A DNA stretch of 32,989 nucleotides, taken from NCBI GenBank assembly GCA_001767525.1, contig MELF01000010.1, positions 9,224 to 42,212 on the forward strand, read 5' to 3'. Positions within the stretch are counted from its first letter, which is position 1; every line of letters begins with the position of its first letter. The position numbers and the translations under genes were made by a program. A model generated the notes under the pieces. That model did not search any database, had not been told where the DNA came from, and worked only from the letters and a program-made list of their open reading frames with translations. This DNA comes from Acidobacteria bacterium RIFCSPLOWO2_12_FULL_68_19 (GTDB lineage: Bacteria > Acidobacteriota > Vicinamibacteria > Vicinamibacterales > UBA2999). Of the stretch, positions 1 to 6,317 are shown piece after piece.

Positions 1-101
1 ATGGTGCGGCGGCGGATGCTGGGAAGCGCAGAGGGATCGCTGTTCTGAATGGTTCCTGTGGAGTTCGACGCGAACCTGCGCCAGAGGCGAACGGACCGCG
101 G
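1..101. other. Window edge, no supported gene
   Basis: This is the stretch downstream of the yvcK-like gene. A plus-strand reading frame open from base 1 ends at TGA 46-48 and could be the last 15 codons of a gene lying outside the window, but nothing in it is recognisable. No hairpin or repeat stands out. Confidence 0.3.
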
Positions 102-1103
102 TTACGGCACGCTCGCTACGGCGTGAACCTCCGGCGTCTGCAGCAGGCGCTGGCTGAGCACGGCCCAGACGGCGAACGACAGCCGCCGGCGATCGTGGCG
201 GGCGATGGCGCTGCCCCAGAACCGGCCGAGCACCGGTTCGACGCCCCCATCGAGGTCTCCCAGTTCCAGCGGCGCCTTGTGTTCCGAGGCGTAGCGTGCG
301 ACCGCCTCGTCCGACGGGCGCCCGGTGTTGGCAATGACGACATCCACCGGGCGGTCGATGGCGCGCGACACCCAGCGCGCCGCATCCGCCGCGGTGAACC
401 CCTGCATCCCGCGCCCCTCGGTGAGCAGATTCGCGATCAGGATGACTGGGCCTCGCACCTGGGACAACGCCTCCCGAACGCCGCGTACCAGGAGCGGCGG
501 CATCAGGCTGGTGAAGAAGCTGCCTGGGCCGATGACGACGGCATCGAAGCCGCGCATGGCGTCGGCGACGGCGGGGTGCATCGAGACCGCCGGCTCGAGC
601 CAGACGCGCTTCACCTGGCGGCCGCGCGTCTGCCCCGCGTCCACTTCCACCTCGCCCCGCGTCTCGGTGCCGTCGCCGTACTCGACGCAGATGGAGGCGG
701 GTTCGATGCTGACCGGCCATACACGCCCGCGGCATCCGAGCAGGGCGCGCAGCCCGTCGACGGCGGCGATGAAGTCGCCGCTGTACTGCTCCATCATCGA
801 CAGCAGCAGATTGCCGCCGGTGTGCCCAGCCAGCCGCGCGTGATGCTCGAGTGTCGGCAGCCGCGACAGCAGCACGCGACGCGCCTCCCCTTCGTTGCGC
901 GCCAGCGCGAGCGCGCACTTGAGCACGTCGCCCGGCGGCAACACGCCAAGCTCATCGCGCAGCTGGCCGGAACTGCCGCCGCTGTCGAACATCGTGACGA
1001 CGGCGTTGACCCTCAGCCAGGGATTGGATTTCAGGCCGCCCAGCAGGCTCGGCAGGCCCGTGCCGCCGCCAACGCATCCGATGTCGAGCTCGCGCAACTG
1101 CAT
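102..1103 (-). CDS. yvcK: YvcK/CofD-like protein (gluconeogenesis factor family)
   Basis: The product belongs to the UPF0052/CofD-like family. YvcK is a cytoplasmic protein required for growth on gluconeogenic carbon sources and for cell-envelope morphology in Bacillus; it binds UDP-sugars and is related to 2-phospho-L-lactate transferase CofD. Visible family motifs are the N-terminal glycine loop GGGTGLPSLLGGLK, the DSGGSSGQLRDELG stretch, PPGDVLKC, GHTGGNLLL and IGPGSFFTSL. Length (333 aa) is normal. Two starts are possible: GTG at 1109 and ATG at 1103. I prefer ATG 1103 because a TAGAAT -10 box (1117-1112 on the minus strand) lies 8 nt upstream, which suits a leaderless mRNA beginning at this ATG. 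The gene is divergent from the operon at 1798, across a repeat-rich spacer. The exact substrate cannot be read from sequence. Confidence 0.88.
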   Translation of the reverse strand: MQLRELDIGCVGGGTGLPSLLGGLKSNPWLRVNAVVTMFDSGGSSGQLRDELGVLPPGDVLKCALALARNEGEARRVLLSRLPTLEHHARLAGHTGGNLLLSMMEQYSGDFIAAVDGLRALLGCRGRVWPVSIEPASICVEYGDGTETRGEVEVDAGQTRGRQVKRVWLEPAVSMHPAVADAMRGFDAVVIGPGSFFTSLMPPLLVRGVREALSQVRGPVILIANLLTEGRGMQGFTAADAARWVSRAIDRPVDVVIANTGRPSDEAVARYASEHKAPLELGDLDGGVEPVLGRFWGSAIARHDRRRLSFAVWAVLSQRLLQTPEVHAVASVP

Positions 1104-1111
1104 CGCCACTC

Positions 1112-1117
1112 ATTCTA
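1112..1117 (-). promoter_or_regulatory. Candidate -10 box TAGAAT for yvcK (leaderless)
   Basis: TAGAAT read on the minus strand is separated by 8 nt from ATG 1103. Its first two bases are shared with the edge of the heptad array beginning at 1116. No clear -35 is visible because that region is array sequence. Confidence 0.45.
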
Positions 1118-1164
1118 GCCGGTAGCCGGTAGGTGGTAGCCGGTACGTGGTTGGTGGTTGGTAG
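1116..1164 (+). repeat. Heptad array 1 (TAGCCGG type)
   Basis: Seven consecutive heptamers: TAGCCGG twice, TAGGTGG, TAGCCGG, TACGTGG, TTGGTGG, TTGGTAG. The array begins at a CTAG tetramer (1115-1118) directly upstream of the yvcK -10 box and is cut off by the left end of the IS66-like remnant at 1168. Array 2 continues the same kind of repeat on the far side of the insertion, so the element probably landed inside a once continuous array. Confidence 0.85.
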
Positions 1165-1180
1165 GTCTCTGTTTAGCGGG

Positions 1181-1588
1181 TCAGTGTAGCGCAGGCACTG
1201 ACTGAAAGGCGTCGAGAACAGCGGGCCTCGGCGCCTGTAGCGCGGTGACGAGGACCGCCGTCGTGTCGAGGCCGCGCTGGTGGGCGGTGCGGAGGAGCGA
1301 GGCGAGGATTTGCTGACTCTGGGCGTCGCGCGTGGTGCGGTTGCCGCCGCCGCAGGCCTTGCGGGTAACGACCGCTGGTCGGAGGGCGTGCTCGGCGCGC
1401 CAGTTCGTGGCGTCGAGGGTGGGGTCGAAGAGGAAGCTGAAGACGGCGTCGATTTCGGTGGTGAGGTGTGTGGCAAAGCGCCGCGCGTCGGCGAGACGGC
1501 TGGGGCGATGGTCGAGCAGCGAGGCGAGCCGGTTGACGTAGGCGCCGAGGCACGCGCCAGTCATGCCAGACTCACCGGCACAGTACAA
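1181..1588 (-). pseudogene. IS66-family transposase, C-terminal fragment
   Basis: The 135-residue frame carries the typical IS66 C-terminal signature. A helix around GAYVNRLASLLD is followed by NWRAEHALRPAVVTRKACGG, matching the family pattern N-x-AERALRP-x-V-x-RK-x-x-GG, and then by SQQILASLLRTAHQRG. The stop codon (1181-1183) lies inside the left terminal repeat, as expected for a gene running to the end of its element. A full IS66 transposase has about 500 residues, so most of the protein, including the upstream catalytic residues, is missing. An ATG at 1588 exists but is probably only an internal codon of the ancestor. It is not expected to be functional. Confidence 0.75.
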
Positions 1589-1595
1589 GAGAAGT

Positions 1596-1619
1596 CCTCA
1601 GTGTCTCGGTGTCTCTGTG
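1596..1619 (-). repeat. Octamer tandem repeat inside the IS remnant
   Basis: On the minus strand three octamers follow each other: CACAGAGA, CACCGAGA, CACTGAGG. They sit between the transposase fragment and the right inverted repeat, where the missing part of the transposase would be. This may be sequence that replaced the deleted portion. Confidence 0.6.
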
Positions 1620-1680
1620 GTACGCGATCAGAGGAAGCGGCGGGCCGGCGTGGTACTGACCCGCTAAACAGATACGTTGG

Positions 1681-1715
1681 TAGTCGGTAGTTGGGGGTTG
1701 GTAGTTGGGGGTTGC
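1681..1715 (+). repeat. Heptad array 2, continuation beyond the IS remnant
   Basis: Five heptamers in register: TAGTCGG, TAGTTGG, GGGTTGG, TAGTTGG, GGGTTGC. The orientation is the same as array 1. The array lies immediately outside the right end of the IS66-like element and stops before the hairpin at 1729-1750. Confidence 0.75.
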
Positions 1716-1728
1716 TCGACCTGACCAG

Positions 1729-1750
1729 GTCGGCAGCTACAGCTGCCGAC
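1729..1750. repeat. Perfect 10-bp hairpin between two heptad arrays
   Basis: GTCGGCAGCT (1729-1738), a two-base AC spacer and AGCTGCCGAC (1741-1750) form a perfect inverted repeat. It sits exactly where the plus-oriented array 2 gives way to the minus-oriented array 3, so it marks the centre of an inverted arrangement. There is no T-tract after it, so a classical intrinsic terminator is not supported. Confidence 0.7.
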
Positions 1751-1787
1751 TACCACCTACCGGCTACCGGCTACCACCTACCGGCTA
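1746..1787 (-). repeat. Heptad array 3 (minus orientation)
   Basis: Read on the minus strand from 1787: TAGCCGG, TAGGTGG, TAGCCGG, TAGCCGG, TAGGTGG, TAGTCGG. Its edge is again CTAG (1785-1788, palindromic), fused to the TAGAAT -10 box of the operon starting at 1798. Arrays 1 and 3 therefore face each other across the spacer, each abutting the promoter of its neighbouring gene. Confidence 0.85.
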
Positions 1788-1791
1788 GAAT
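1786..1791 (+). promoter_or_regulatory. Candidate -10 box TAGAAT, leaderless start of the 1798 operon
   Basis: TAGAAT is followed by six bases and then ATG at 1798, the geometry expected for leaderless transcription. No Shine-Dalgarno sequence precedes this ATG. The first three bases of the box overlap the CTAG edge of array 3. Confidence 0.5.
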
Positions 1792-1797
1792 TGTCAC

Positions 1798-2505
1798 ATG
1801 CACTCGTGGCGACGCGCGGCTTCTGTGCTCGTCGCAGATCTGACCCACATCTTCGCCGGCCGTCTCAGGTCCGTCGTCGCCTACGGTTCGCGCCTCGACG
1901 GCGACGACGAGGCGCCGCTTACCTGCCTGGCGCTGGTCGAGTCGTTCGGCATGAGCGATCTCGAGGCGTGCGCCCGCCTGTCGTCGCACTGGCGGCGCCA
2001 GCGCGTGGCGACGCCTCTCATCCTGCCGGACCGCGAATTCCGGCGGTCGCTCGACGCGTTCCCGCTCGAGTACGGCGAGATCCTTCGCGCGCACGAACGT
2101 GTGTTCGGCGCCGATCCGTTCGATCAGGCGACGGTCGCCCGGGACGATCTGCGGCGCGCGTGCGAAACGCAGATCAAGAGCCACCTGCTCCATCTGCGCG
2201 AGGGATACATCGAGTCGGCGGGCCGGCCGCGGGACGTGGCCGATCTGGTCGCTGCCTCGGCGCCGGCCTTCGCGGCGCTGCTGCGGAACGTCGCGCGCCT
2301 CGGCGGCGCCCTGACCTCCGATCGCACCGCGGCCACGCTCGAGGGCGCGCGCGCCGCCGGACTGCCGGATGGTATCGTGAACGACCTGCTGGCGCTCGAG
2401 CGCCGGCCGGCCGTGCCGACCACCGACGCCGCGCGCCTCTTTCCTGGCTATCTCGCCGCCGTGGAGCAACTGGCGCGCGCGGTCGACCTCTGGCGAACCG
2501 CCTGA
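1798..2505 (+). CDS. Nucleotidyltransferase-like protein of unknown function
   Basis: This is a 235-residue soluble protein with no signal peptide. The segment VVAYGSRLDGDDEAPLTCLALVE near residue 30 resembles the G-S-x-x-x-G-x-D region of nucleotidyltransferase-fold proteins, with a beta strand before and after. The second acidic metal ligand of active enzymes is not evident, so activity is doubtful. The C-terminal half is mainly alpha-helical. It is the first gene of a same-strand group with TPM, LemA and DinB proteins, probably starting at the leaderless promoter at 1786. The order suggests an envelope-related role, but that is context only. The family resemblance is weak, and it could equally be an unrelated conserved hypothetical. 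Confidence 0.7.
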   Translation: MHSWRRAASVLVADLTHIFAGRLRSVVAYGSRLDGDDEAPLTCLALVESFGMSDLEACARLSSHWRRQRVATPLILPDREFRRSLDAFPLEYGEILRAHERVFGADPFDQATVARDDLRRACETQIKSHLLHLREGYIESAGRPRDVADLVAASAPAFAALLRNVARLGGALTSDRTAATLEGARAAGLPDGIVNDLLALERRPAVPTTDAARLFPGYLAAVEQLARAVDLWRTA

Positions 2506-2523
2506 GTCACGGGCGCACCGACA

Positions 2524-3399
2524 TTGGCCGCAAGGGACATCACGATCACGAAGAACCGTTCGCCCGCGACCTGCGGCGCAGGATGCACGCGGGAAGCGCC
2601 GGGCGAACGACATGGCGCATTCGGGTTCCGTGGCCTCGGTTTCTTCTGTGTCGTGTTCCTCTCTGTGCTCCTCACAGGCACGCCCGGACGGGCACAGGCG
2701 CCGCCCGAACTGACCGTACCTGTCAATGACTTCGCCGACGTCATCGACGCCTCGAGCGAGACGGCGATGGATGCCCTGATCCGATCGCTCCAGCGCGCCA
2801 GCGGCGACGTTGTCGTCGTCGCAGCCGTCGAGACCATCGCCCCGTATGCGGATATCCGCGAGTACGCGGTCGAGATGTTCGAGAACCGCGGCCGCGGCAT
2901 CGGGCAGCGCGGCCGCGACAACGGCCTGCTCGTGGTGCTGGCGGTCCGGGACCGGCAGGTCTGGATCGAGGTGGGGTACGACCTCGAGGAGTTCATCCCC
3001 GACGGGTTCGCCGGCGAGACGAGCCGGCAACAGATGGCTCCCGCATTCCGCCGCGGCGACTACGGCGCGGGGCTTCTCGCCGGCGTGACGCGCATCATCA
3101 CCCGCATCGCCGAGCGGCGGAACGTGGTGCTCCAGGACGTGCCGCGCGACGCCATATCGAGCGCGCCCGAGGTCGGGTCGGCCGAAGCGCTGATCGCGGC
3201 ACTGTTCGTGCTGCTGCTCGTCCTGAACGCGCTGGCGGCCCGGGTGCACGGGCGCCGGCGCTGGGGAGGGCCTGCCGGCGGTTGGCACAGCGGGGTGGGA
3301 CCGTTCGGCGGCGGCTTCGGCAGAGGCGGCTTCGGCGGCGGCTTCGGCGGGTTTGGCGGCGGCCGGAGCGGCGGCGGAGGCGGCGGAGCGCGCTGGTAA
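2524..3399 (+). CDS. TPM-domain (YgcG-like) exported membrane protein
   Basis: The protein has a hydrophobic export segment near residues 33-55 (GFFCVVFLSVLLTG, followed by an AQA-type cleavage site). A TPM domain of about 130 residues comes next, from VNDFADVIDASSETAMD through DNGLLVVLAVRDRQVWIEVGYDLE to FRRGDYGAGLLAGVTRI. A second membrane segment (ALIAALFVLLLVLNAL) and a Gly-rich tail ending GGGGGARW complete it. TPM proteins such as YgcG are usually paired with LemA, as here (gene at 3429), and are associated with the cell envelope; some act as phosphatases in plants. No ATG fits: TTG 2524 is the first in-frame start after the previous stop (2503-2505, same frame) and leaves an unusually long N-region before the signal. 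GTG 2653 would give a very short signal. The start is therefore uncertain. Confidence 0.85.
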   Translation: MAARDITITKNRSPATCGAGCTREAPGERHGAFGFRGLGFFCVVFLSVLLTGTPGRAQAPPELTVPVNDFADVIDASSETAMDALIRSLQRASGDVVVVAAVETIAPYADIREYAVEMFENRGRGIGQRGRDNGLLVVLAVRDRQVWIEVGYDLEEFIPDGFAGETSRQQMAPAFRRGDYGAGLLAGVTRIITRIAERRNVVLQDVPRDAISSAPEVGSAEALIAALFVLLLVLNALAARVHGRRRWGGPAGGWHSGVGPFGGGFGRGGFGGGFGGFGGGRSGGGGGGARW

Positions 3400-3428
3400 T
3401 GCACAATAGACAGGATTCGAGGTGACCC

Positions 3429-4007
3429 GTGAGTCGACAGCTTCGACGCGTGGGAGCGCTCATCGCGCTGACTCTGGTCGCGGCCACCGCGCCCGGCTGT
3501 TCCTACAACCGGTTCGTGGCGCAGGAAGAGGCAATCCGGACGCAGTGGGCGCAGGTCGAGAACCAGCTCCAGCGCCGTAACGATCTCGTGCCCAATCTCG
3601 TCGAGACCACCAAGGGCGTGGCGCAGCAGGAGCGCGACGTGTTCGGCCAGATCGCCGAATCACGCGCCAGGTTGTCCGGCGCGCAGACGCCCGCGCAGGT
3701 GATGCAGGCGGCCAACGCGCAGAGCGCGGCGCTGGCGCGTCTGCTCGTCATTGTCGAGAACTACCCGCAACTGCGGTCGAGCGAGACGTTCAACCGGCTG
3801 ATGGACGAGCTGGCGGGAACCGAGAACCGGCTCGCCGTCGAGCGCATGCGCTACAACGAACGGGTGCAGGAGTACAACACGCTGCGCCGGCAGTTTCCGT
3901 CGAACATCACCGCCGGCATCTTCGGGTTCCGCGAGTATCCGGTGTTCAACGCGCCGCCGGAGGCCGAGCGCGTCCCGCGCGTCGACTTCAGCCGCCCCTC
4001 GTCCTAG
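3429..4007 (+). CDS. lemA: LemA family lipoprotein
   Basis: This 192-residue LemA-family protein is predicted to be attached to the membrane by an N-terminal lipid: the signal segment ends in APGC (Cys24). The family core follows: YNRFVAQEEAIRTQWAQVEN, QRRNDLVPNLVETTKG, then long helices with NRLMDELAGTENRLAVERMR and YNERVQEYNTLRRQFPSNI, ending in FGFREYPVF. Length and motif order are normal. It starts with GTG at 3429, preceded by GAGGTGA (3419-3425), a strong Shine-Dalgarno sequence. LemA and TPM proteins are typical partners and may form an envelope complex; the function is not well defined. The TPM gene ends 29 bp upstream and a DinB gene follows 15 bp downstream, consistent with one transcript. 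Confidence 0.93.
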   Translation: MSRQLRRVGALIALTLVAATAPGCSYNRFVAQEEAIRTQWAQVENQLQRRNDLVPNLVETTKGVAQQERDVFGQIAESRARLSGAQTPAQVMQAANAQSAALARLLVIVENYPQLRSSETFNRLMDELAGTENRLAVERMRYNERVQEYNTLRRQFPSNITAGIFGFREYPVFNAPPEAERVPRVDFSRPSS

Positions 4008-4022
4008 GAGAGATCCTGCCCC

Positions 4023-4523
4023 ATGGCGCTCGTCGATGCGTTGCTGCCGGAGTTCGACCACGAGATGGCGACCACTCGCGCGGTGCTCGAGCGCGTGCCG
4101 GAGGAGAAGTTCGACTGGACACCTCACGTCCGGTCGTTCTCGCTCGGCGCGCTCGCGGCACACCTGGCCGCTCTGCCGATGTGGGGCGTGGAGACGCTCT
4201 CGCGCAGCGAGTTCGACATCGGCGCCACCCCGCAGCCGCCGGCGGCGCTGCTGTCGCGGCAGGAGGTGCTCTCGACCTTCGACAGGCACGTCGCCGATGC
4301 GCGCGCGGCGCTCGCCGGCAAGACGGACGCGGAGCTGATGGCGGTCTGGTCGCTCACACGCAGCGGCCGCATCGTCTTCTCGATGCCGAGGACGGCCGTG
4401 CTGCGATCGTTCGTCCTGAATCATCTCGTTCACCACCGTGGGCAACTGACCGTGTACCTTCGCCTGCTCGACGTGCCGGTGCCGTCGGTCTACGGCCCGA
4501 GCGCCGACGAACCGGCCTTCTGA
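4023..4523 (+). CDS. DinB-like putative metal-dependent four-helix protein
   Basis: DinB/YfiT-like proteins are four-helix bundles holding a metal with three histidines; several act as thiol transferases or are damage-inducible with unknown role. The 166 residues have the expected pattern: EFDHEMATTRAVLERVPEEKFDWTPH at the N-terminus, HLAALPMWG in helix 2, and LNHLVHHRGQLTVYLRLLDVPVPSVYGPSADE at the end, a signature of this subgroup. The candidate metal ligands are the His in helix 2 and the HxxHH group in helix 4. An AGGAGAG Shine-Dalgarno sequence overlaps the lemA stop. It is translationally close to lemA and to the membrane protein downstream. The substrate is unknown. Confidence 0.88.
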   Translation: MALVDALLPEFDHEMATTRAVLERVPEEKFDWTPHVRSFSLGALAAHLAALPMWGVETLSRSEFDIGATPQPPAALLSRQEVLSTFDRHVADARAALAGKTDAELMAVWSLTRSGRIVFSMPRTAVLRSFVLNHLVHHRGQLTVYLRLLDVPVPSVYGPSADEPAF

Positions 4524-4534
4524 CCGGTCGCGCA

Positions 4535-6016
4535 TTGCCCGAGGCCGCTGCCGCCCGCATTCTGTCGTTCACGGTTGGTGGAGCCCTCTTCGTGGTGCTG
4601 GCGACCGCGAACGGCGCGGGGTACCGGTACGGCGTCTCCGATCAGGCCTTCTACATTCCGGCCGTGACCAGGGCGCTCGACGCGGCGCTCTTCCCCCGAG
4701 ACGGCCTCCTCATCGACGCCGAAGGACGCCTGATGGTGACAGACGAGATCCTCGCCGCGCTCGTCGGCGCCACCGGCATCCCTCTCGAGACTCTCTTCTT
4801 CGCCGGCTACCTGGTCTCGCTCGGGCTGCTCTTTGCCGGAATGGCGCTCATCGGGACGCGCGTGTCCAGCAACCCGTGGGTGGCCGCGGCCATCGCAGTC
4901 GCCTTCACCATGCGGCACCGCATCCCGCGAACGAGCGCCAACTCATTCGAGCCCTACTTCCACCCGCGCGTCCTCGCATTCGGTCTGGGCACCCTTGCCG
5001 TCGCGGCGCTCCTGCGGCGCCATCCCCGTACGGCCATGGCGCTCCTCGGCGCGGGCGCGCTCGTGCACGTCAGCACCGCGCTCTGGTTCGCCGTCCTCGT
5101 CGGCGCCGCGCTGGCCGTGCTCGATCGCCGCTGGTGGCGGCTGGTTGGCGCCGGCGCACTGACCGCGCTGGTCGCGCTGGCCGCTGCGATCGCCGTCGGG
5201 CCGCTGCGAGGCAGCCTCGTCACAATGGACGACGTGTGGCTGCAGGCGGTGTCGGGCAAGGACTCGCTCTTTGCCACAGAGTGGCCCGTGTGGGCCTGGG
5301 TCGCCAACCTTGGCCTGCTCGGAATCGTCTGGTTCGCCCACCGCGTGCGCGTAGGGCGGGGCACGGCAACGGAAGAAGACACCGCGGTCGTCTGGGGCGC
5401 CACGGCACTGGTGGGGCTGTTCCTCCTGACCCTGCCGCTTGTCGCCGCGGGCGTGTCGCTGGCGGTCGAGTTCCAGTTCCCGCGGGTGTTCTGGCTCGTC
5501 GATCTCGTGGCGCTCGTCTACGTGCTCGCCGCCCTCGTCGAGACGCGTCCCCGGAGGGTTGCGCTCGGCGCGGCGGTCCTGCTGCTGGCGGTCGCGGCGG
5601 GACGGGGCGCCTACATCATGCTGGTCGAGCAGCCCGAGCGGGCGCTCTTCGACCTCCGCATGCCCGACTCGCCGTGGCACGACGCGATGCGCTGGATGGC
5701 CGCCACACCACGGGACGTGCACGTGCTGGCCGATCCCGGCCACGCGTGGAAGTACGGCACCAGCGTGCGGGTCGCCGCCGAGCGCGACGTGCTCGTCGAG
5801 GAGGTGAAGGATTCGGCGGTGGCGATCTACTCGCGCGAGGTGGCGGCCAGGTTCGTCGATCGCGTCGGCGCCATCGGCGACTTTCCGGCGCTGACCGCCG
5901 ACGGCGCGCGCACGCTCGCGCGTCGCTACGGCCTCGACTATCTGGTCACGGACGCCGATCTGCCGCTGCCCGAGGTTTATCGCAACGCCCGGTTCCGGAT
6001 CTACGCGCTGCGGTAG
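4535..6016 (+). CDS. Polytopic membrane protein, possibly GT-C-like
   Basis: A protein of about 493 residues has roughly ten hydrophobic segments. Examples are RILSFTVGGALFVVLATANG at the start, ETLFFAGYLVSLGLLFAGMA, WVAAAIAVAFTM, LVGAGALTALVALAAAIAVG and VALGAAVLLLAVAAGRGAY. A soluble C-terminal domain of about 130 residues contains SPWHDAMRWMAATP and YGLDYLVTDADLPLP. Many membrane helices followed by a C-terminal domain with a DAMRWM-type helix recalls GT-C-fold glycosyltransferases, but I see no clear Asp-Asp/Asp-Glu catalytic loop, so enzyme function is not claimed. The likely start is TTG 4535, 11 bp after the DinB stop. The frame stays open upstream within the DinB gene, but that part is an out-of-frame shadow. 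It ends the operon and is followed by a heptad array. Confidence 0.75.
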   Translation: MPEAAAARILSFTVGGALFVVLATANGAGYRYGVSDQAFYIPAVTRALDAALFPRDGLLIDAEGRLMVTDEILAALVGATGIPLETLFFAGYLVSLGLLFAGMALIGTRVSSNPWVAAAIAVAFTMRHRIPRTSANSFEPYFHPRVLAFGLGTLAVAALLRRHPRTAMALLGAGALVHVSTALWFAVLVGAALAVLDRRWWRLVGAGALTALVALAAAIAVGPLRGSLVTMDDVWLQAVSGKDSLFATEWPVWAWVANLGLLGIVWFAHRVRVGRGTATEEDTAVVWGATALVGLFLLTLPLVAAGVSLAVEFQFPRVFWLVDLVALVYVLAALVETRPRRVALGAAVLLLAVAAGRGAYIMLVEQPERALFDLRMPDSPWHDAMRWMAATPRDVHVLADPGHAWKYGTSVRVAAERDVLVEEVKDSAVAIYSREVAARFVDRVGAIGDFPALTADGARTLARRYGLDYLVTDADLPLPEVYRNARFRIYALR

Positions 6017-6020
6017 CGAC

Positions 6021-6076
6021 AGGCCCACCGCCTACCGGCTATCGGCTACCGGCTACCGGCCACCGGCTACCGGCTA
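6021..6076 (-). repeat. Heptad array 4 (minus orientation)
   Basis: Read on the minus strand from 6076: TAGCCGG twice, TGGCCGG, TAGCCGG, TAGCCGA, TAGCCGG, TAGGCGG, TGGGCCT. Unlike the other main arrays it is not anchored at a CTAG and is not in phase with a stop codon; it lies a few bases after the plus-strand stop at 6014-6016 but in the opposite orientation. On its own strand the nearest upstream gene is the DinB gene that stops at 6318. Confidence 0.82.
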
Positions 6077-6090
6077 CCGGCCAGCCACTG

Positions 6091-6312
6091 GATGATTCAC
6101 GAACGCGTCGTTCACACTGCTGGGTGCTCCCTTCTCCGTTCGTGTTCCGGTTCGGTGCAGCCGTTCGTCGGCCCCCGTCGAGCCGGGTCGAGGTGTTCCG
6201 GCGAGGACGAGCCCGAGACCTCCGAACCTTGAACCGCGAACCCGCGAACCGAACATGAACACGAACCGAGCACCACGCACCGAGAAGCGTGAACGACTGA
6301 TTCATGAATGGT
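6091..6312. repeat. Long imperfect inverted repeat in a gene-free stretch
   Basis: The left arm (about 6091-6154) and the reverse complement of the right arm (about 6249-6312) align over about 60 bp. In the best 49 bp, starting at the shared GTCGTTCAC, I count 38 identities by eye. The loop is about 95 bp and contains a short GAACC-type tandem repeat (6224-6269). No open frame in the region looks like a gene. It could be a MITE-like element, a structured RNA or a decayed repeat pair. Confidence 0.55.
6224..6269 (+). repeat. GAACC-type short tandem repeat
   Basis: Successive units GAACCTT, GAACCGC, GAACCCGC, GAACC, GAACAT, GAACAC and GAACC form a degenerate 5-8 nt tandem repeat. It lies in the loop and right arm of the surrounding inverted repeat. 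It is a different repeat class from the TAGCCGG heptads. Confidence 0.55.
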
Positions 6313-6317
6313 GCGGG

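Larger units (their letters stand above)
1168..1672. mobile_element. Decayed IS66-like element with intact terminal inverted repeats
   Basis: A 505-bp unit is bounded by a perfect 18-bp inverted repeat, TCTGTTTAGCGGGTCAGT at 1168-1185 and its reverse complement at 1655-1672. Inside is only the C-terminal part of an IS66-type transposase on the minus strand; the N-terminal two thirds and the accessory tnpA/tnpB-type genes of a full IS66 are absent. No convincing 8-bp target duplication is visible, but the flanks are repetitive, which makes one hard to recognise. It looks like an internal-deletion derivative that could still be mobilised in trans if an active relative exists. That last point is inference. 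Confidence 0.72.

Noticed and set aside
1160-1680. Target-site duplication around the IS66-like element
   Set aside because: No identical 8-bp pair is found directly outside the 18-bp termini; the partly similar TTGGTAG words on both sides are explained by the surrounding heptad arrays.
4181-4534. Upstream extension of the polytopic membrane protein into the DinB gene
   Set aside because: The frame is open, but the translation is Arg/Gly-rich nonsense opposite or out of frame with a clear DinB protein; the hydrophobic protein begins only after 4535.
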